DNA of 64,000 nucleotides, from NCBI RefSeq assembly GCF_029589055.1, contig NZ_JARQZP010000003.1:62001-126000 (forward strand), in the 5' to 3' direction. Each line of letters opens with the position of its first letter. The stretch's first letter is position 1. This DNA is from Vibrio hannami (GTDB lineage: Bacteria; Pseudomonadota; Gammaproteobacteria; Enterobacterales; Vibrionaceae). Below, piece by piece: positions 46,470-56,367 of this stretch. The translations under genes were made by a program, and so were the position numbers. A model generated the notes under the pieces. The model did no database searches. It was not told the DNA's origin and saw only the letters and a list, made by a program, of their open reading frames with translations.

Positions 46470-47531
46470 ATGAGTTCAGTGACTAAAAGAATTGGTGTAT
46501 TGACTGCTGGTGGAGATGCACCGGGTCTGAACGCAGCCATGAGAGGACTGGCAAAAGCAGCTCAGGATAACTATGGCATTGAAATTGTGGGTTTTTATGA
46601 CGGTTATAAAGGCCTGGTAGAAAACAATGCCAGACTGATGGAGCACGCAGACTTCTCCGGTATCCTGCATGAAGGTGGTTCTTTCTTGAGAAACTCCCGG
46701 GAGCGGCCTTTTAAAGACGAAGCTAAAGTTCAAAAAATGGTAGATAACTACCATGCGTGGAATCTGGATTGTTTAGTCGTACTTGGTGGTGGTGGCACCA
46801 ATAAACGGGGTTACTGGCTAACAGAAAGAGGCCTGAATGTTATTGGCCTCCCCAAAACGATAGACAACGACATATTCGGTACCGATATTACCTTCGGTTT
46901 CCATTCTGCTTTGGAGTTTTGCACAGACGCCGTAGACCGCTTACACACGACAGCAGCTTCGCACAAGCGCGTAATTTTAGCTGAGATTATGGGTAATTCA
47001 GCAGGCTGGCTGGCTCTTTACGCTGGTATTGCCGGTGGTGCGGATGCGATTATTCTTCCGGAAATTCCTTACGATGTTCACAAACTCAAAGAGCATGTTG
47101 ATAAGCGAATGAAGAATTCCAAATCACAGTTCTGCGTGATTGTGGTTGCTGAAGGTGCGCGTACGTTAGAAGAAGCTCATTTAACTAAGAAGAAGTTTAA
47201 GAAAAAACGAGCTGCAGAAGGTATCGGTGCTGCAGACAGGCTATCGAAGGAGCTTAATGCAATTTCAGATTATGAATCGAGAGTGTCTGTTTTGGGTTAC
47301 TTGCAAAGAGGGGGCAGCCCGACAGGCTATGACAGGGTACTGGCAACCCAGTTTGGAGCTAAAGCGGCGGAGCTGTTGTACAAAGGCGAATATAACAAAA
47401 TCGTTGCGGCAAAAGGGTTAGAAGTGGTTGCAGTTCCGCTTGAGGATATCGCTGGTAAAACAAAGTTTGTACCTAAAGATCATCTAGCCGTTCAGTCCGC
47501 GAAGCTGACAGGAATCTGTTTTGCTGATTAA
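46470..47531 (+). CDS. pfkA: 6-phosphofructokinase family enzyme
   Basis: A 353-residue PFK-fold kinase. Seen are GVLTAGGDAPGLNAAMRG at the N terminus, LGGGGTNKRG near residue 110, GLPKTIDNDIFGTDITFGFHSAL, IMGNSAGWLALYAGIAGGAD, and LGYLQRGGSPTGYDRVLATQFGAKA. The usual GGDGS motif is GGGGT here, and K replaces G in PKTIDND, as in PPi-type and group III PFKs. It is therefore either an ATP- or PPi-dependent fructose-6-phosphate kinase; the donor is not fixed by sequence. It differs from the housekeeping PFK of enterobacteria. The RHH gene precedes it by 17 bases. Confidence 0.88.
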   Translation: MSSVTKRIGVLTAGGDAPGLNAAMRGLAKAAQDNYGIEIVGFYDGYKGLVENNARLMEHADFSGILHEGGSFLRNSRERPFKDEAKVQKMVDNYHAWNLDCLVVLGGGGTNKRGYWLTERGLNVIGLPKTIDNDIFGTDITFGFHSALEFCTDAVDRLHTTAASHKRVILAEIMGNSAGWLALYAGIAGGADAIILPEIPYDVHKLKEHVDKRMKNSKSQFCVIVVAEGARTLEEAHLTKKKFKKKRAAEGIGAADRLSKELNAISDYESRVSVLGYLQRGGSPTGYDRVLATQFGAKAAELLYKGEYNKIVAAKGLEVVAVPLEDIAGKTKFVPKDHLAVQSAKLTGICFAD

Positions 47532-47656
47532 GTTATAGCTTTTGGTGATAAATAACTCATTTGACCAACTAACTCCAGCATATACACTATGATCTATGAA
47601 ATGGAGTAGGGGATGTTGAGCTTGCTCGATGTTCCCGGTTTTTTCTAGAGGTAAAA

Positions 47657-48403
47657 ATGAAGTTTGTAGGATACAGCTTAAAACTATTCACCCTTACATC
47701 GGCCATTTTGTTTTCTCATCTCAGCGTTGCTGAAACATTGAAAGTGATGCTTCATACAGGATCTTTCCCGCCCTATTTCTTTGAAGAGAGCGATTCACGA
47801 ACCGGAACGATAAAGGATATATTCTCTGCTCTATCTGAAGAAACAGGGGACAAGATTGAATATGTTCGAGTTCCGTTTAACCGTGCTTTATATATGTTCG
47901 AAGCTGGAGAAATCCATATTGAACCTATGACCAACCCGGCTTATCGGGGAGAATCTAAAGTTCCTGGTATTTACAGTGAGCCGTTTACCGTTGCCGATGA
48001 AACGCTTCTTTTTAACAAAAAGTACGTTAAACAAGTGGAATCTCAGGACGACTTATTAGGTGAGAGTATCGGTGTTGTGAAAGGGTATTACTATCCGAAA
48101 TATACACCTTATTTTGAAGACAACCGCATTGAAGCTTATCCAACGCAAAGTGAAAACAAGCTAATCCAATTACTACTATCTGAACGAATTCACCAGGCAC
48201 TTATTAATAAGGATTTCGCCCAGTACCAGATTAGGGAGCAAAATTTGAGTGACAAGCTTGTCGTAGGTGAGCCTTACCACTCTTTGGATATGATGATCCG
48301 ATTTCATCCTTCTAAACAAGATGCTGTTGAGCGCTTTAATCATGCGATCCTAAAGCTCAAGGAGAAAGGGGCTATTGACGAGATCTACGATAAGTATCGA
48401 TGA
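47657..48403 (+). CDS. Periplasmic solute-binding protein, family 3
   Basis: A 248-residue protein with a signal peptide (LKLFTLTSAILFSHLSVAE) and the SBP_bac_3 fold: LKVMLHTGSFPPYFFEES, FNRALYMFEAGEIHIEPMTNP, and a final IDEIYDKYR. Such proteins bind amino acids or related ligands; no permease or ATPase gene is adjacent, so it may be a sensor or an orphan. Convergent with the M20 amidohydrolase gene. Confidence 0.85.
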   Translation: MKFVGYSLKLFTLTSAILFSHLSVAETLKVMLHTGSFPPYFFEESDSRTGTIKDIFSALSEETGDKIEYVRVPFNRALYMFEAGEIHIEPMTNPAYRGESKVPGIYSEPFTVADETLLFNKKYVKQVESQDDLLGESIGVVKGYYYPKYTPYFEDNRIEAYPTQSENKLIQLLLSERIHQALINKDFAQYQIREQNLSDKLVVGEPYHSLDMMIRFHPSKQDAVERFNHAILKLKEKGAIDEIYDKYR

Positions 48404-48463
48404 GTTAATTTGAAAGCTAACTAGCCATACCTAACCGTGAGTTGCTGTCAACAGCATCGAGTA

Positions 48464-49588
48464 TTATCGATGCTTACTCTCAATCAGAGATAAAAACAGA
48501 TTGGAAGCGGTCGTTAGAATTTGGTCAGGGAAATCGTAATCGGGATTGTGAAGTTCGGCATGATCTATCCCGCTGCCTATGCCAAATAATGCGCCGGGGG
48601 ACTTGAGAAGGAATTCGGCGAAGTCTTCCGACCAGCGGAGGGGTTCATCAAGTTCCGTTACCGACAAATCCAGTTTTTGCGCCTGTTGAATCAATTGCTC
48701 GACGTGAACATTTGAGTTACTCGCAGCATTGAACGGTTCATGCCAGCTATACTGAATTTTTAGCTTACTTTGTTGCTGCATCAGATTAATTTTATCTAGG
48801 ATTTGATTTTGCATATCCACAAACGTGGCATTACATTCACTACGAAGTGTAGCCATGACCTTCGCACTCCCTGCTGAAACGCCGAAGGCTTCCTCTCCAA
48901 GGATTGCATGTACGATCGTAACCAGGCTAAAAGTGTCGGCGTATTTCTGAGGTAAATCCTGTAAGAAATTTATAAGTTCTATCATCTCATTTACAGGGCT
49001 GATCCCTCTGGAAGGGTAGGCGGCATGAGATGTCTTTCCTTGCAGTTCTATAGATATACCGGTAGATGCACATGCGAAAGTGCCTTTTTTGACCACGACC
49101 TCGTGCAAGGGGTAACCCGGTAAATTGTGATAAGCAAATACATTTTCTACCGGTAATCCCGATAGATTATGATCTGCTAACATTTCTTTGGCTCCAGTAC
49201 CAGTTTCCTCTGCTGGTTGAAACAGTAAAATGACTTTCCCTTTGTGTGGAGGATATTTGCTTAGCTGTTCAGCCACGCTTAACAAAGAGGTGGTATGCCC
49301 ATCATGGCCGCAACCATGCATGACGCCATCGTTAAGGGATGCATGGTTGTGTTCAGCTTTTTCCTTAACCTGAATAGCATCGAAGTCTGCTCGTATCAGC
49401 GTTGTTTCACCTTCTTCTGTTCCCTCAAACACACAAATAATCCCATGACCACCGATCTTTGTTATCGGGCTAAGGCCAAAAGCTTGCAATTGCGTAGCTA
49501 TGGCAAGCGCGGTCTCTTCCTCTTGGTTCGAAAGCTCTGGGTTGCGGTGCAATTGTTTTCTAAACTCGGGAGCGTTAAAAGTGGCCAT
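48464..49588 (-). CDS. M20 family amidohydrolase / peptidase
   Basis: A 374-residue M20D-type zinc amidohydrolase. Metal ligands are seen in NDGVMHGCGHDGHTTSLL, QPAEETGTGAKEML, FAYHNLPGYPL, and in GIDHAELHNPDYDFPDQIL. The dimerisation domain is in the middle. Members cleave N-acyl amino acids (e.g. IAA-amino acid, N-acetyl or aminobenzoyl-glutamate); the substrate is open. Divergent from dsdA, separated by about 135 bases. Confidence 0.88.
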   Translation of the reverse strand: MATFNAPEFRKQLHRNPELSNQEEETALAIATQLQAFGLSPITKIGGHGIICVFEGTEEGETTLIRADFDAIQVKEKAEHNHASLNDGVMHGCGHDGHTTSLLSVAEQLSKYPPHKGKVILLFQPAEETGTGAKEMLADHNLSGLPVENVFAYHNLPGYPLHEVVVKKGTFACASTGISIELQGKTSHAAYPSRGISPVNEMIELINFLQDLPQKYADTFSLVTIVHAILGEEAFGVSAGSAKVMATLRSECNATFVDMQNQILDKINLMQQQSKLKIQYSWHEPFNAASNSNVHVEQLIQQAQKLDLSVTELDEPLRWSEDFAEFLLKSPGALFGIGSGIDHAELHNPDYDFPDQILTTASNLFLSLIESKHR

Positions 49589-49722
49589 GCTGCATCCTTG
49601 TTCTTTTAGTATCTATCCTAGTTTGCCAATAGGGCAACAGTATCACAGAGAAAAATAAATGGGGTTTCTATCTGAGGATTAGATAAACTAACCTCTCAAA
49701 CTCATTCCCGTAAGGAAGCGTA

Positions 49723-51051
49723 ATGACCTCGCATAATGTTGGAGAGCTGACTGCTCAGTTTCCTCTTCTAAATGAACTTATTGAGCTGAAGGAAATATCC
49801 TGGTTTAACCCGTCAGTTACTTCGTTGGAGAAGGCTTTGCCGTATGTTGGATTAGATTCCGAAGATATCCGTGATGCCAGTATGCGCCTGAAAAGGTTTG
49901 CTCCATATTTGAGCAAGGTTTTTCCGGAGACAGCGTCTTTGAAAGGGATGATTGAATCGGAGTTAGTGGATATCCCTGATATGCAAAAGCGTGTTGAGGC
50001 TGAAGCCGGTTGTTCAATACCGGGAAGGCTGATGCTTAAAAAGGACAGTCACTTACCAATATCCGGTTCCATAAAAGCTAGAGGCGGGATTTATGAGGTG
50101 CTTGCTCATGCTGAAAAGCTCGCGCTTGCTGCTGGGTTGCTCTCCATAGAAGATGACTACAGTAAATTGGCAGGAGACGATTTTAAACAGTTCTTTAGCC
50201 AATACAGCATAGCGGTAGGGTCAACGGGTAACCTTGGACTGTCTATTGGCATAATGAGTGCAAAACTTGGCTTTTCAGTTTCGGTGCATATGTCTGCTGA
50301 CGCCAGGGACTGGAAAAAGCAGATGCTACGAGCTCATGGCGTTAACGTTGTGGAGTATGAGCAAGATTATAGTGTCGCCGTTGAGCAAGGTAGGAAAGAA
50401 GCAGAAAAAGACCCGAATTGCTTTTTTATCGATGACGAGAACTCTAAAACACTGTTTTTAGGTTATTCGGTAGCGGGAGAGCGTTTAAAAGCACAGCTAG
50501 ATCAATTAGGTATCGCTGTTGATGAAGAACATCCACTTTTTGTTTATCTGCCTTGTGGTGTCGGTGGTGGCCCTGGTGGTGTGGCATTTGGATTGAAGAT
50601 GGCACTAGGTGATCATGTGCACTGCATATTTGCAGAGCCTACGCATTCGCCGTGCATGTTGTTGGGAGTGCATACCGGATTGCATGATGAAATAGCCGTT
50701 CAGGATATTGGCATCGACAACGTGACCACGGCTGATGGTTTGGCTGTCGGAAGAGCTTCTGGGTTTGTAGGTAGGGCAATGGAGCGGCTATTGGATGGCT
50801 ATTACACCATCTCTGATGAGAGCATGCTGCGCTATCTCTGGGAATTGAATGACGCCGAAGGAATACTTTTGGAACCGTCGGCCTTGGCGGGAATGCTTGG
50901 CCCTCAGACAGTGATTCGAGGATCTGATTATTTGCAGCGATTTGGTTTGAGCCCGTCAGTTATGAATAATGCCACTCATATAATCTGGGCAACCGGAGGT
51001 GGAATGGTACCTGAGTCAGAAATGCAGAAATACCTAAACGCAAGTCTGTGA
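49723..51051 (+). CDS. dsdA: D-serine dehydratase
   Basis: A 442-residue PLP enzyme that turns D-serine into pyruvate and ammonia. It follows E. coli DsdA closely, with the same length: [46 protein letters not shown] (PLP Lys in SIKARG), [29 protein letters not shown] (phosphate loop) and [18 protein letters not shown] lies just upstream. No dsdC or dsdX is seen beside it. Confidence 0.95.
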   Translation: MTSHNVGELTAQFPLLNELIELKEISWFNPSVTSLEKALPYVGLDSEDIRDASMRLKRFAPYLSKVFPETASLKGMIESELVDIPDMQKRVEAEAGCSIPGRLMLKKDSHLPISGSIKARGGIYEVLAHAEKLALAAGLLSIEDDYSKLAGDDFKQFFSQYSIAVGSTGNLGLSIGIMSAKLGFSVSVHMSADARDWKKQMLRAHGVNVVEYEQDYSVAVEQGRKEAEKDPNCFFIDDENSKTLFLGYSVAGERLKAQLDQLGIAVDEEHPLFVYLPCGVGGGPGGVAFGLKMALGDHVHCIFAEPTHSPCMLLGVHTGLHDEIAVQDIGIDNVTTADGLAVGRASGFVGRAMERLLDGYYTISDESMLRYLWELNDAEGILLEPSALAGMLGPQTVIRGSDYLQRFGLSPSVMNNATHIIWATGGGMVPESEMQKYLNASL

Positions 51052-51120
51052 GTAGTTTCTCTGTATCCACTTAAAAATTATGGTCTTATGATTGTTTTAG
51101 AAATGGTAAGGGATGTACGC

Positions 51121-51414
51121 ATGAAGTTGGTAGCAAAAAGAGATGATGGCTGGCAGTTATATAAAGCGGCAGAGCAATATTTTGAGTCGCAGATAGAGCT
51201 TACTGATGAGCAACTCGCCACAGATGGTGAAGAACAGTTGATGAGCTCAGGTAATCTCAAACAGCTGGCTTTCAGTGACTCCTCGATTAAAGGCTGGTTC
51301 AACAACGAAGTTAAAGACGAAGATTTCCAGAAAGTACTTGAAACGCTAGAACCAATCATTGTCGGGTTCTGGCAACAGAAAAAAATCGAATCTTGGATAA
51401 TGGAGATTTATTAA
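51121..51414 (+). CDS. Small hypothetical protein
   Basis: A 97-residue acidic protein, unrecognised. It starts MKLVAKRDDGWQLYKAAEQYF, is rich in Glu and Gln, and is probably helical; no signal peptide or membrane segment. I choose ATG 51121 with AAGGGA eight bases upstream over earlier in-frame ATGs at 51088 and 51103. It follows dsdA by about 70 bases in the same direction and ends at a good terminator. Confidence 0.6.
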   Translation: MKLVAKRDDGWQLYKAAEQYFESQIELTDEQLATDGEEQLMSSGNLKQLAFSDSSIKGWFNNEVKDEDFQKVLETLEPIIVGFWQQKKIESWIMEIY

Positions 51415-51446
51415 GTTTTAATTGGACTTGTTGTCTCTCAAAGTAT

Positions 51447-51473
51447 AACGGCACCAATGCAGGTGCCGTTTTT
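51447..51473 (+). terminator. Rho-independent terminator
   Basis: A perfect 9-bp stem (51447-51455 with 51462-51470), loop AATGCA, followed by T run. It ends the dsdA-hypothetical transcript. Confidence 0.85.
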
Positions 51474-51492
51474 AATAGAGATAAAAAATTGC

Positions 51493-52710
51493 TTAATTGA
51501 TTAGTTCAATCTTATTGAAGTCAATTTTGTTCGCTTTTGGAGAGCGTTCGATAACGGAAACCCGGCGATAACTTGTCGCCATAATGTACATAAAGCACCC
51601 AAGAATCAATCCAATTGCTAACGCGCCAACCCACTGAATTTGTAAGAAGTCCAGCTTAAACAACAACGTTAAGCCAGAAAGTAAGATCAGATTACCGACA
51701 AAGTAACGGGTTTTACCGAAGCGCTGCACGGTCAAGTCCAGATTGTCTGTATAGAGCCTTACTAAAGAATCTAAAGAGTTGACGACAAAAGTCATGCCTA
51801 CGAAAACCATCGCCAGGTTATAGAATCCGTCTACCGGAATAGCGTTTGCGCTGTAGTAGTATAGAACCGTAAACCATATTGCAATTGGAATAGATGGGAA
51901 CACCATCATCGCAGCCAGTACCTGATAGGTTCTTAATCCACCGACAAAGCGCGACGTAAACTGACCAATCATAATGCTCCATGCGAACCACCAGTAAAGG
52001 TAAAACTCGTGGTAGTCGTTGATTGGCAAAATAAACTGATGAAGGTTTGCAAAGTAATCCCCAAGCAGAGAGAAGGTGACAAAAAACTCACCAACACTTG
52101 AGCTTTCGGCTAAGAACGCGTTACCCCACATCATTGTAATCAATATGAAAAACAGCCAGCTACTGCCAAGGCTAAGTACTTTTACATAACGGATACTGGT
52201 GCTTGAATAAACAGCGATAGCAATAACGGCAAACACTATGAGGTAGAAGCTGCCGATAACCGTTTCGCCGTCACCTAATTCAGGCAGATACCAAGGCAAG
52301 TTAACCAGCAGCAAATATGCGGTAAATGCACATGTGCCAATAATTACAATGTTATTAATAAATTTTATTAATGGAATTTCGAAAAACTTAACTCTAGGCT
52401 CAATGACACAAAAATAGAAGCAAGTTAAGAAATAAAAAGCCCAGATAAAGAATGCCCAGAACCCAAACTCAATAGATAACGGGTTGCTAAATGCATATTC
52501 TGGACTTGCGATGACATCAGCGTAGCCAGAAAACTCGGTTAGAGGGAACATTATCAGCCCGACATCTAAACCGGATGTAAATAGAATCGCGATAAAAGTA
52601 AATTTACGTACTGGAGTAACGCCGATGCATTGCATATTACCCCAGCGATAGAGAATGAATATGATAGCGGCGAATGTAAATAAAATACCAGTTGATAACC
52701 AGGTGGTCAT
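51493..52710 (-). CDS. Short BCCT-like transporter
   Basis: A 405-residue membrane protein with about 11 helices. The BCCT signature is visible in altered form as FYLYWWFAWSIMIGQFTSRFVGG (family WxWWxxWxxxxGxFxxRxS). Typical BCCT carriers for choline, betaine or carnitine are 500-680 residues with an extended C terminus; this one is clearly shorter. It lies downstream of betA in the same direction (203-base gap), so import of choline or a related quaternary amine is likely (inference). The ATG at 52710 has GGAGG seven bases upstream. Confidence 0.8.
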   Translation of the reverse strand: MTTWLSTGILFTFAAIIFILYRWGNMQCIGVTPVRKFTFIAILFTSGLDVGLIMFPLTEFSGYADVIASPEYAFSNPLSIEFGFWAFFIWAFYFLTCFYFCVIEPRVKFFEIPLIKFINNIVIIGTCAFTAYLLLVNLPWYLPELGDGETVIGSFYLIVFAVIAIAVYSSTSIRYVKVLSLGSSWLFFILITMMWGNAFLAESSSVGEFFVTFSLLGDYFANLHQFILPINDYHEFYLYWWFAWSIMIGQFTSRFVGGLRTYQVLAAMMVFPSIPIAIWFTVLYYYSANAIPVDGFYNLAMVFVGMTFVVNSLDSLVRLYTDNLDLTVQRFGKTRYFVGNLILLSGLTLLFKLDFLQIQWVGALAIGLILGCFMYIMATSYRRVSVIERSPKANKIDFNKIELIN

Positions 52711-52913
52711 TACTTGACCTCCATGTTGTAGCTATAAAACACAATGAAATCCTTATTATGTTTTGCTGAGCTCGCTACAGTCGTTTGATAGCAGATGCCA
52801 TCAGGTCTTAAGTATCGTGCTGACGATAGTTAAAACCTGATCAACCGTTTCGGAGCCAGATGAAACCATTTGCGAGTATCGCGTAGGCTGGTTAGATGCC
52901 TTCAAAGACGTTT

Positions 52914-54602
52914 TTAGTAAGTCACCTCTCTTTTAGGGGAGTGTGATCTCTGGTTCGTTTCCCACTGTTCGGCAACCATTACTTCTGCATGCTCTGCCGC
53001 AAGTAATTCTTCACCAAGAATCATATCTGCTGCACGTTCAGCAACCATGATGGTAGGAGCATTCAGGTTGCCATTTGGAATGGTCGGAAAAATAGAAGAG
53101 TCGACGACTCGTAGGTTCTCTACCCCGTGAACCTTTGTCTCGGAATCGACAACTGACATCTGATCCTCTCCCATCTTGCATGAACAGGAAGGATGGTAAG
53201 CGCTCTCAACCGAGCTCCTTACGAACTTGTCTATCTCTTCATCGGTCTGGACATCTAAGCCAGGTTGAATCTCCTCACCACGATACTCGTCCAGAGCCGG
53301 TTGGTTGATAATTTCCCGAGTAAGGCGGACACATGCGCGAAAGCCTTCGATATCTTCCTGGTGAGACAAATAATTAAACTGAATTTTTGGGGCTATCTTC
53401 GCGTCATTGGAGACAACTTTTACAGAGCCTCGACTTTTAGGTTTGTTGTGCCCAATATGTACCTGGAATCCATGCCCGGCAAAAGCTTCTCTACCGTCGT
53501 ACCTCATGGCTGCAGGCAAAAAGTGGTACTGTAGATCTGGCCATTCTAGATCTGCTTTAGAACGAATAAAGCCGCACGACTCAAAATGGTTGGTTGCACC
53601 AAGCCCCGATTTGTTCAGTATCCAACGAGTGCCAATAAGCAGCTTATTGAATGGGTCAAGTTTGCCATTCAAAGAAATAGGCTTCAGACACTTGAACTGA
53701 AAGTAAAATTCCAGGTGGTCTTGTAAATTTTCACCAACACCTGGAAGCTCATGTACAAGGTCAATTCCGGCTTCTGCTAGAATGTCAGCATTGCCAATAC
53801 CAGACAACTGTAATAGGTGCGGAGAGCCGATTGAACCCGCAGAAAGAATCACTTCTTTTTGGCAGTGTTCGTCAATAATATTTCCTTTTATTTCATAGCG
53901 AACACCGACCACTTTTTTGCCCTCAAGTAATACTTTATGTACCTGAGCGTGAGTCACTACAGTCAGATTGCTACGTGACATTGCTGGCCTCAAATAGGCA
54001 TTTGCTGTCGACCAGCGCACACCATCTTTAATGGTCATATGCATAGGTCCAAAACCTTCCTGTTGGGCTGCATTATAGTCTTCGGTATGCATGTAACCTG
54101 CATCGCTACCAGCATCTACAAATGCCTGATATAAAGGGTTCTTCATGTTGTTGCCGTTGTTCACAGCAAGCGGACCTTCTCCACCTCGATATTCGTTGCC
54201 TCCAGATATCCAGTTTTCCGCTTTCTTAAAGTAAGGTAGGCAATGAGCGTAATCCCACTGGTTAGCGCCTTCCTGTTGCCATTCATCAAAGTCTCTTGCA
54301 TGCCCCCGAACATAAACCATACCGTTAATCGATGAGGATCCCCCTAAAACCTTACCGCGAGGGCAGTGCATGCGACGATTATCCAAAAAAGGTTCTGGTT
54401 CGGTTTCAAACTGCCAGGCGTACTTTTCAGTGTTCATAGGAATGGACAGTGCGGTAGGCATCTGGATAAATATACTCTTATCACTGCCGCCTGTTTCCAG
54501 AAGCAATACTCTATGTAAAGGATTGGCCGATAACCGGTTTGCAAGCACGCAACCTGCGCTGCCTGCACCAACTATAATGTAGTCATATTTTCCTTGGTTC
54601 AT
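52914..54602 (-). CDS. betA: Choline dehydrogenase
   Basis: A 562-residue GMC-family flavoenzyme that oxidises choline to betaine aldehyde. The FAD loop is [37 protein letters not shown] is GMC signature 1; [16 protein letters not shown] is signature 2. [14 protein letters not shown] and [33 protein letters not shown], with the catalytic His, match BetA closely. It lies 8 bases downstream of betB, with AGGAACTCCT before the start. There is no betI beside it, unlike the usual betIBA order. Confidence 0.95.
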   Translation of the reverse strand: MNQGKYDYIIVGAGSAGCVLANRLSANPLHRVLLLETGGSDKSIFIQMPTALSIPMNTEKYAWQFETEPEPFLDNRRMHCPRGKVLGGSSSINGMVYVRGHARDFDEWQQEGANQWDYAHCLPYFKKAENWISGGNEYRGGEGPLAVNNGNNMKNPLYQAFVDAGSDAGYMHTEDYNAAQQEGFGPMHMTIKDGVRWSTANAYLRPAMSRSNLTVVTHAQVHKVLLEGKKVVGVRYEIKGNIIDEHCQKEVILSAGSIGSPHLLQLSGIGNADILAEAGIDLVHELPGVGENLQDHLEFYFQFKCLKPISLNGKLDPFNKLLIGTRWILNKSGLGATNHFESCGFIRSKADLEWPDLQYHFLPAAMRYDGREAFAGHGFQVHIGHNKPKSRGSVKVVSNDAKIAPKIQFNYLSHQEDIEGFRACVRLTREIINQPALDEYRGEEIQPGLDVQTDEEIDKFVRSSVESAYHPSCSCKMGEDQMSVVDSETKVHGVENLRVVDSSIFPTIPNGNLNAPTIMVAERAADMILGEELLAAEHAEVMVAEQWETNQRSHSPKREVTY

Positions 54603-54610
54603 AGGAGTTC

Positions 54611-56077
54611 CTAAAAGGGGCTTTCAAGAGGTTGCATACCAACGTAGACGGCTTTGGTCTGAGTATAGGCTTTCAGTGTTTCTGAACCATTTTCCCGACC
54701 AATCCCAGACATTTTATAGCCCCCAACCGGCATCTCGGCAGGAGAAGCGCCATAAGCATTTATCCAACATATTCCTGCTTGCATCTGGCTTATTACTCTG
54801 TGCGCACGAGTGATGTCCTGCGTAAATACGCCAGCGGCCAGCCCCAGGTGAGTATTATTTGCACGACGTATCACCTCGTCTTCATCTGAAAAGGTAAGTA
54901 CAGACATTACTGGTCCGAAAATCTCCTCTCGGGTAATGGTCATATCGTCAGTACAATCAGTGAAAATTGTGGGTGCGACAAAAAATCCGTCTGGGGAATC
55001 TTTGGGTTGCAGGGCAAAACCACCTGTAAGTAATTTTGCTCCTTCGACTTTGCCCTGATTAATATATGTGAGTACTTTCTCTTGGTGTTGTTTTGATATT
55101 AATGCGCCAAAATTTGTCTCGGGATTCATTGGATTACCGCAGATGATGTTTTGTTCGGTGCGCTCAATGAGTCGTTCGATAAACTGTGAGTAGATATCCT
55201 GATGAACAAACACTCGCGTACCGTTGGTGCAAATCTCTCCTTGGGTGTAGAAATTGCCTAACATCGCGGCAGAAACCGCGTTTTCGATATCTGCATCATC
55301 AAAAATAATTAAAGGTGATTTGCCACCAAGCTCCATTGTGACTTCTTTGAGAGATGCCGAAGCTGAAGCCATAACTTTGCAACCGGTACCCACTTCCCCG
55401 GTAAAAGATACCTTATCAATATCTTGATGCGCGGTTAGCCAAGCACCAACCTTACCGTCACCATGTATGACGTTAAATACCCCATCGGGTACGCCTGCTT
55501 CAGTAAAAATTTCGGCCAGCAACATTGCTCCACGCGGTGTTTCTTCTGAAGGTTTAAACAACATTGCGTTGCCACATGCCAGAGCAGGAGCTGACTTCCA
55601 GCAAGCTATTTGTAACGGATAATTCCATGCGCCTATTCCAGCACAAATGCCAAGAGGTTCGCGTCGTGTGTAATAAAAATCGTCGCCAATGGGTTGTTGC
55701 GTACCTTCGATACCAGGCGCTAACCCAGCAAAATATTCGATAGAATCAGCGCCTGTAACCACATCCACTACCGAAGCTTCCTGCCAGGGTTTACCGGTAT
55801 CAATAACTTCTATTTCAGCAAGTTCGTCGTTACGTTCGCGTAGTAAAGCAACAGCGTTAAGAAGAATTCGGCAGCGCTCGGTTGCTGTCATTTTAGACCA
55901 TATTAAAAAACCTGATTTTGCGCTTTCGATAGCTGCACTCTGAACACTCTCGTCCGCAACCTCAACCAAATAACTTACCTTACCAGTAGCTGGATTTATC
56001 ACCTCAAATGTTTCGCCCGTATCGTTAGGTACGTACCGACCATGCACATAGTTTTGGTAAGTCGTTAACGGTGACAT
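54611..56077 (-). CDS. betB: Betaine aldehyde dehydrogenase
   Basis: A 488-residue NAD(P)-dependent aldehyde dehydrogenase that makes glycine betaine. It matches Bet[62 protein letters not shown], catalytic Glu in [12 protein letters not shown] and Cys in [13 protein letters not shown], and [25 protein letters not shown]-like C terminus (here [19 protein letters not shown]). It heads the betB-betA-BCCT cluster and is divergent from a choline/carnitine acyltransferase gene. Confidence 0.95.
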   Translation of the reverse strand: MSPLTTYQNYVHGRYVPNDTGETFEVINPATGKVSYLVEVADESVQSAAIESAKSGFLIWSKMTATERCRILLNAVALLRERNDELAEIEVIDTGKPWQEASVVDVVTGADSIEYFAGLAPGIEGTQQPIGDDFYYTRREPLGICAGIGAWNYPLQIACWKSAPALACGNAMLFKPSEETPRGAMLLAEIFTEAGVPDGVFNVIHGDGKVGAWLTAHQDIDKVSFTGEVGTGCKVMASASASLKEVTMELGGKSPLIIFDDADIENAVSAAMLGNFYTQGEICTNGTRVFVHQDIYSQFIERLIERTEQNIICGNPMNPETNFGALISKQHQEKVLTYINQGKVEGAKLLTGGFALQPKDSPDGFFVAPTIFTDCTDDMTITREEIFGPVMSVLTFSDEDEVIRRANNTHLGLAAGVFTQDITRAHRVISQMQAGICWINAYGASPAEMPVGGYKMSGIGRENGSETLKAYTQTKAVYVGMQPLESPF

Positions 56078-56203
56078 AAATTAATTTCCTTTGATGGTTA
56101 CTATTTGAGCAAGCGCTCTACGTTGCATTTTTATCCTAATCATTTGAGTTCTAATGATCAAGGGGTAACAAAATAATAACAACATATAAAATATAAATAT
56201 ATT

Positions 56204-56252
56204 AGGCAATAAATTGATCTAAACACATTAAAATATCAGATGTTTATTGCCT
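56204..56252. promoter_or_regulatory. Inverted repeat in the betB / acyltransferase divergent region
   Basis: AGGCAATAAA (56204-56213) and its exact reverse complement TTTATTGCCT (56243-56252) enclose a 29-base spacer, with a second inner TAAACA/TGTTTA pair. It lies 116-164 bases before the acyltransferase ATG and 127 bases beyond the betB start. A candidate operator for coordinated control. Confidence 0.5.
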
Positions 56253-56367
56253 TTTAATTAATGTGAGTTTATATAGTTAGCCCTCAAATGATTAGAGTTA
56301 AAACTAATTTTGTAAATAGCGCTCAATTATTGAATGCTTACCTGTTTAGTTATAAGGCTACGAAGTA

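Noticed and set aside
48454-48473. Hairpin GCATCGA/TCGATGC at the end of the M20 gene as terminator
   Set aside because: A 7-bp stem overlapping the stop codon with no T run on either strand; probably chance.
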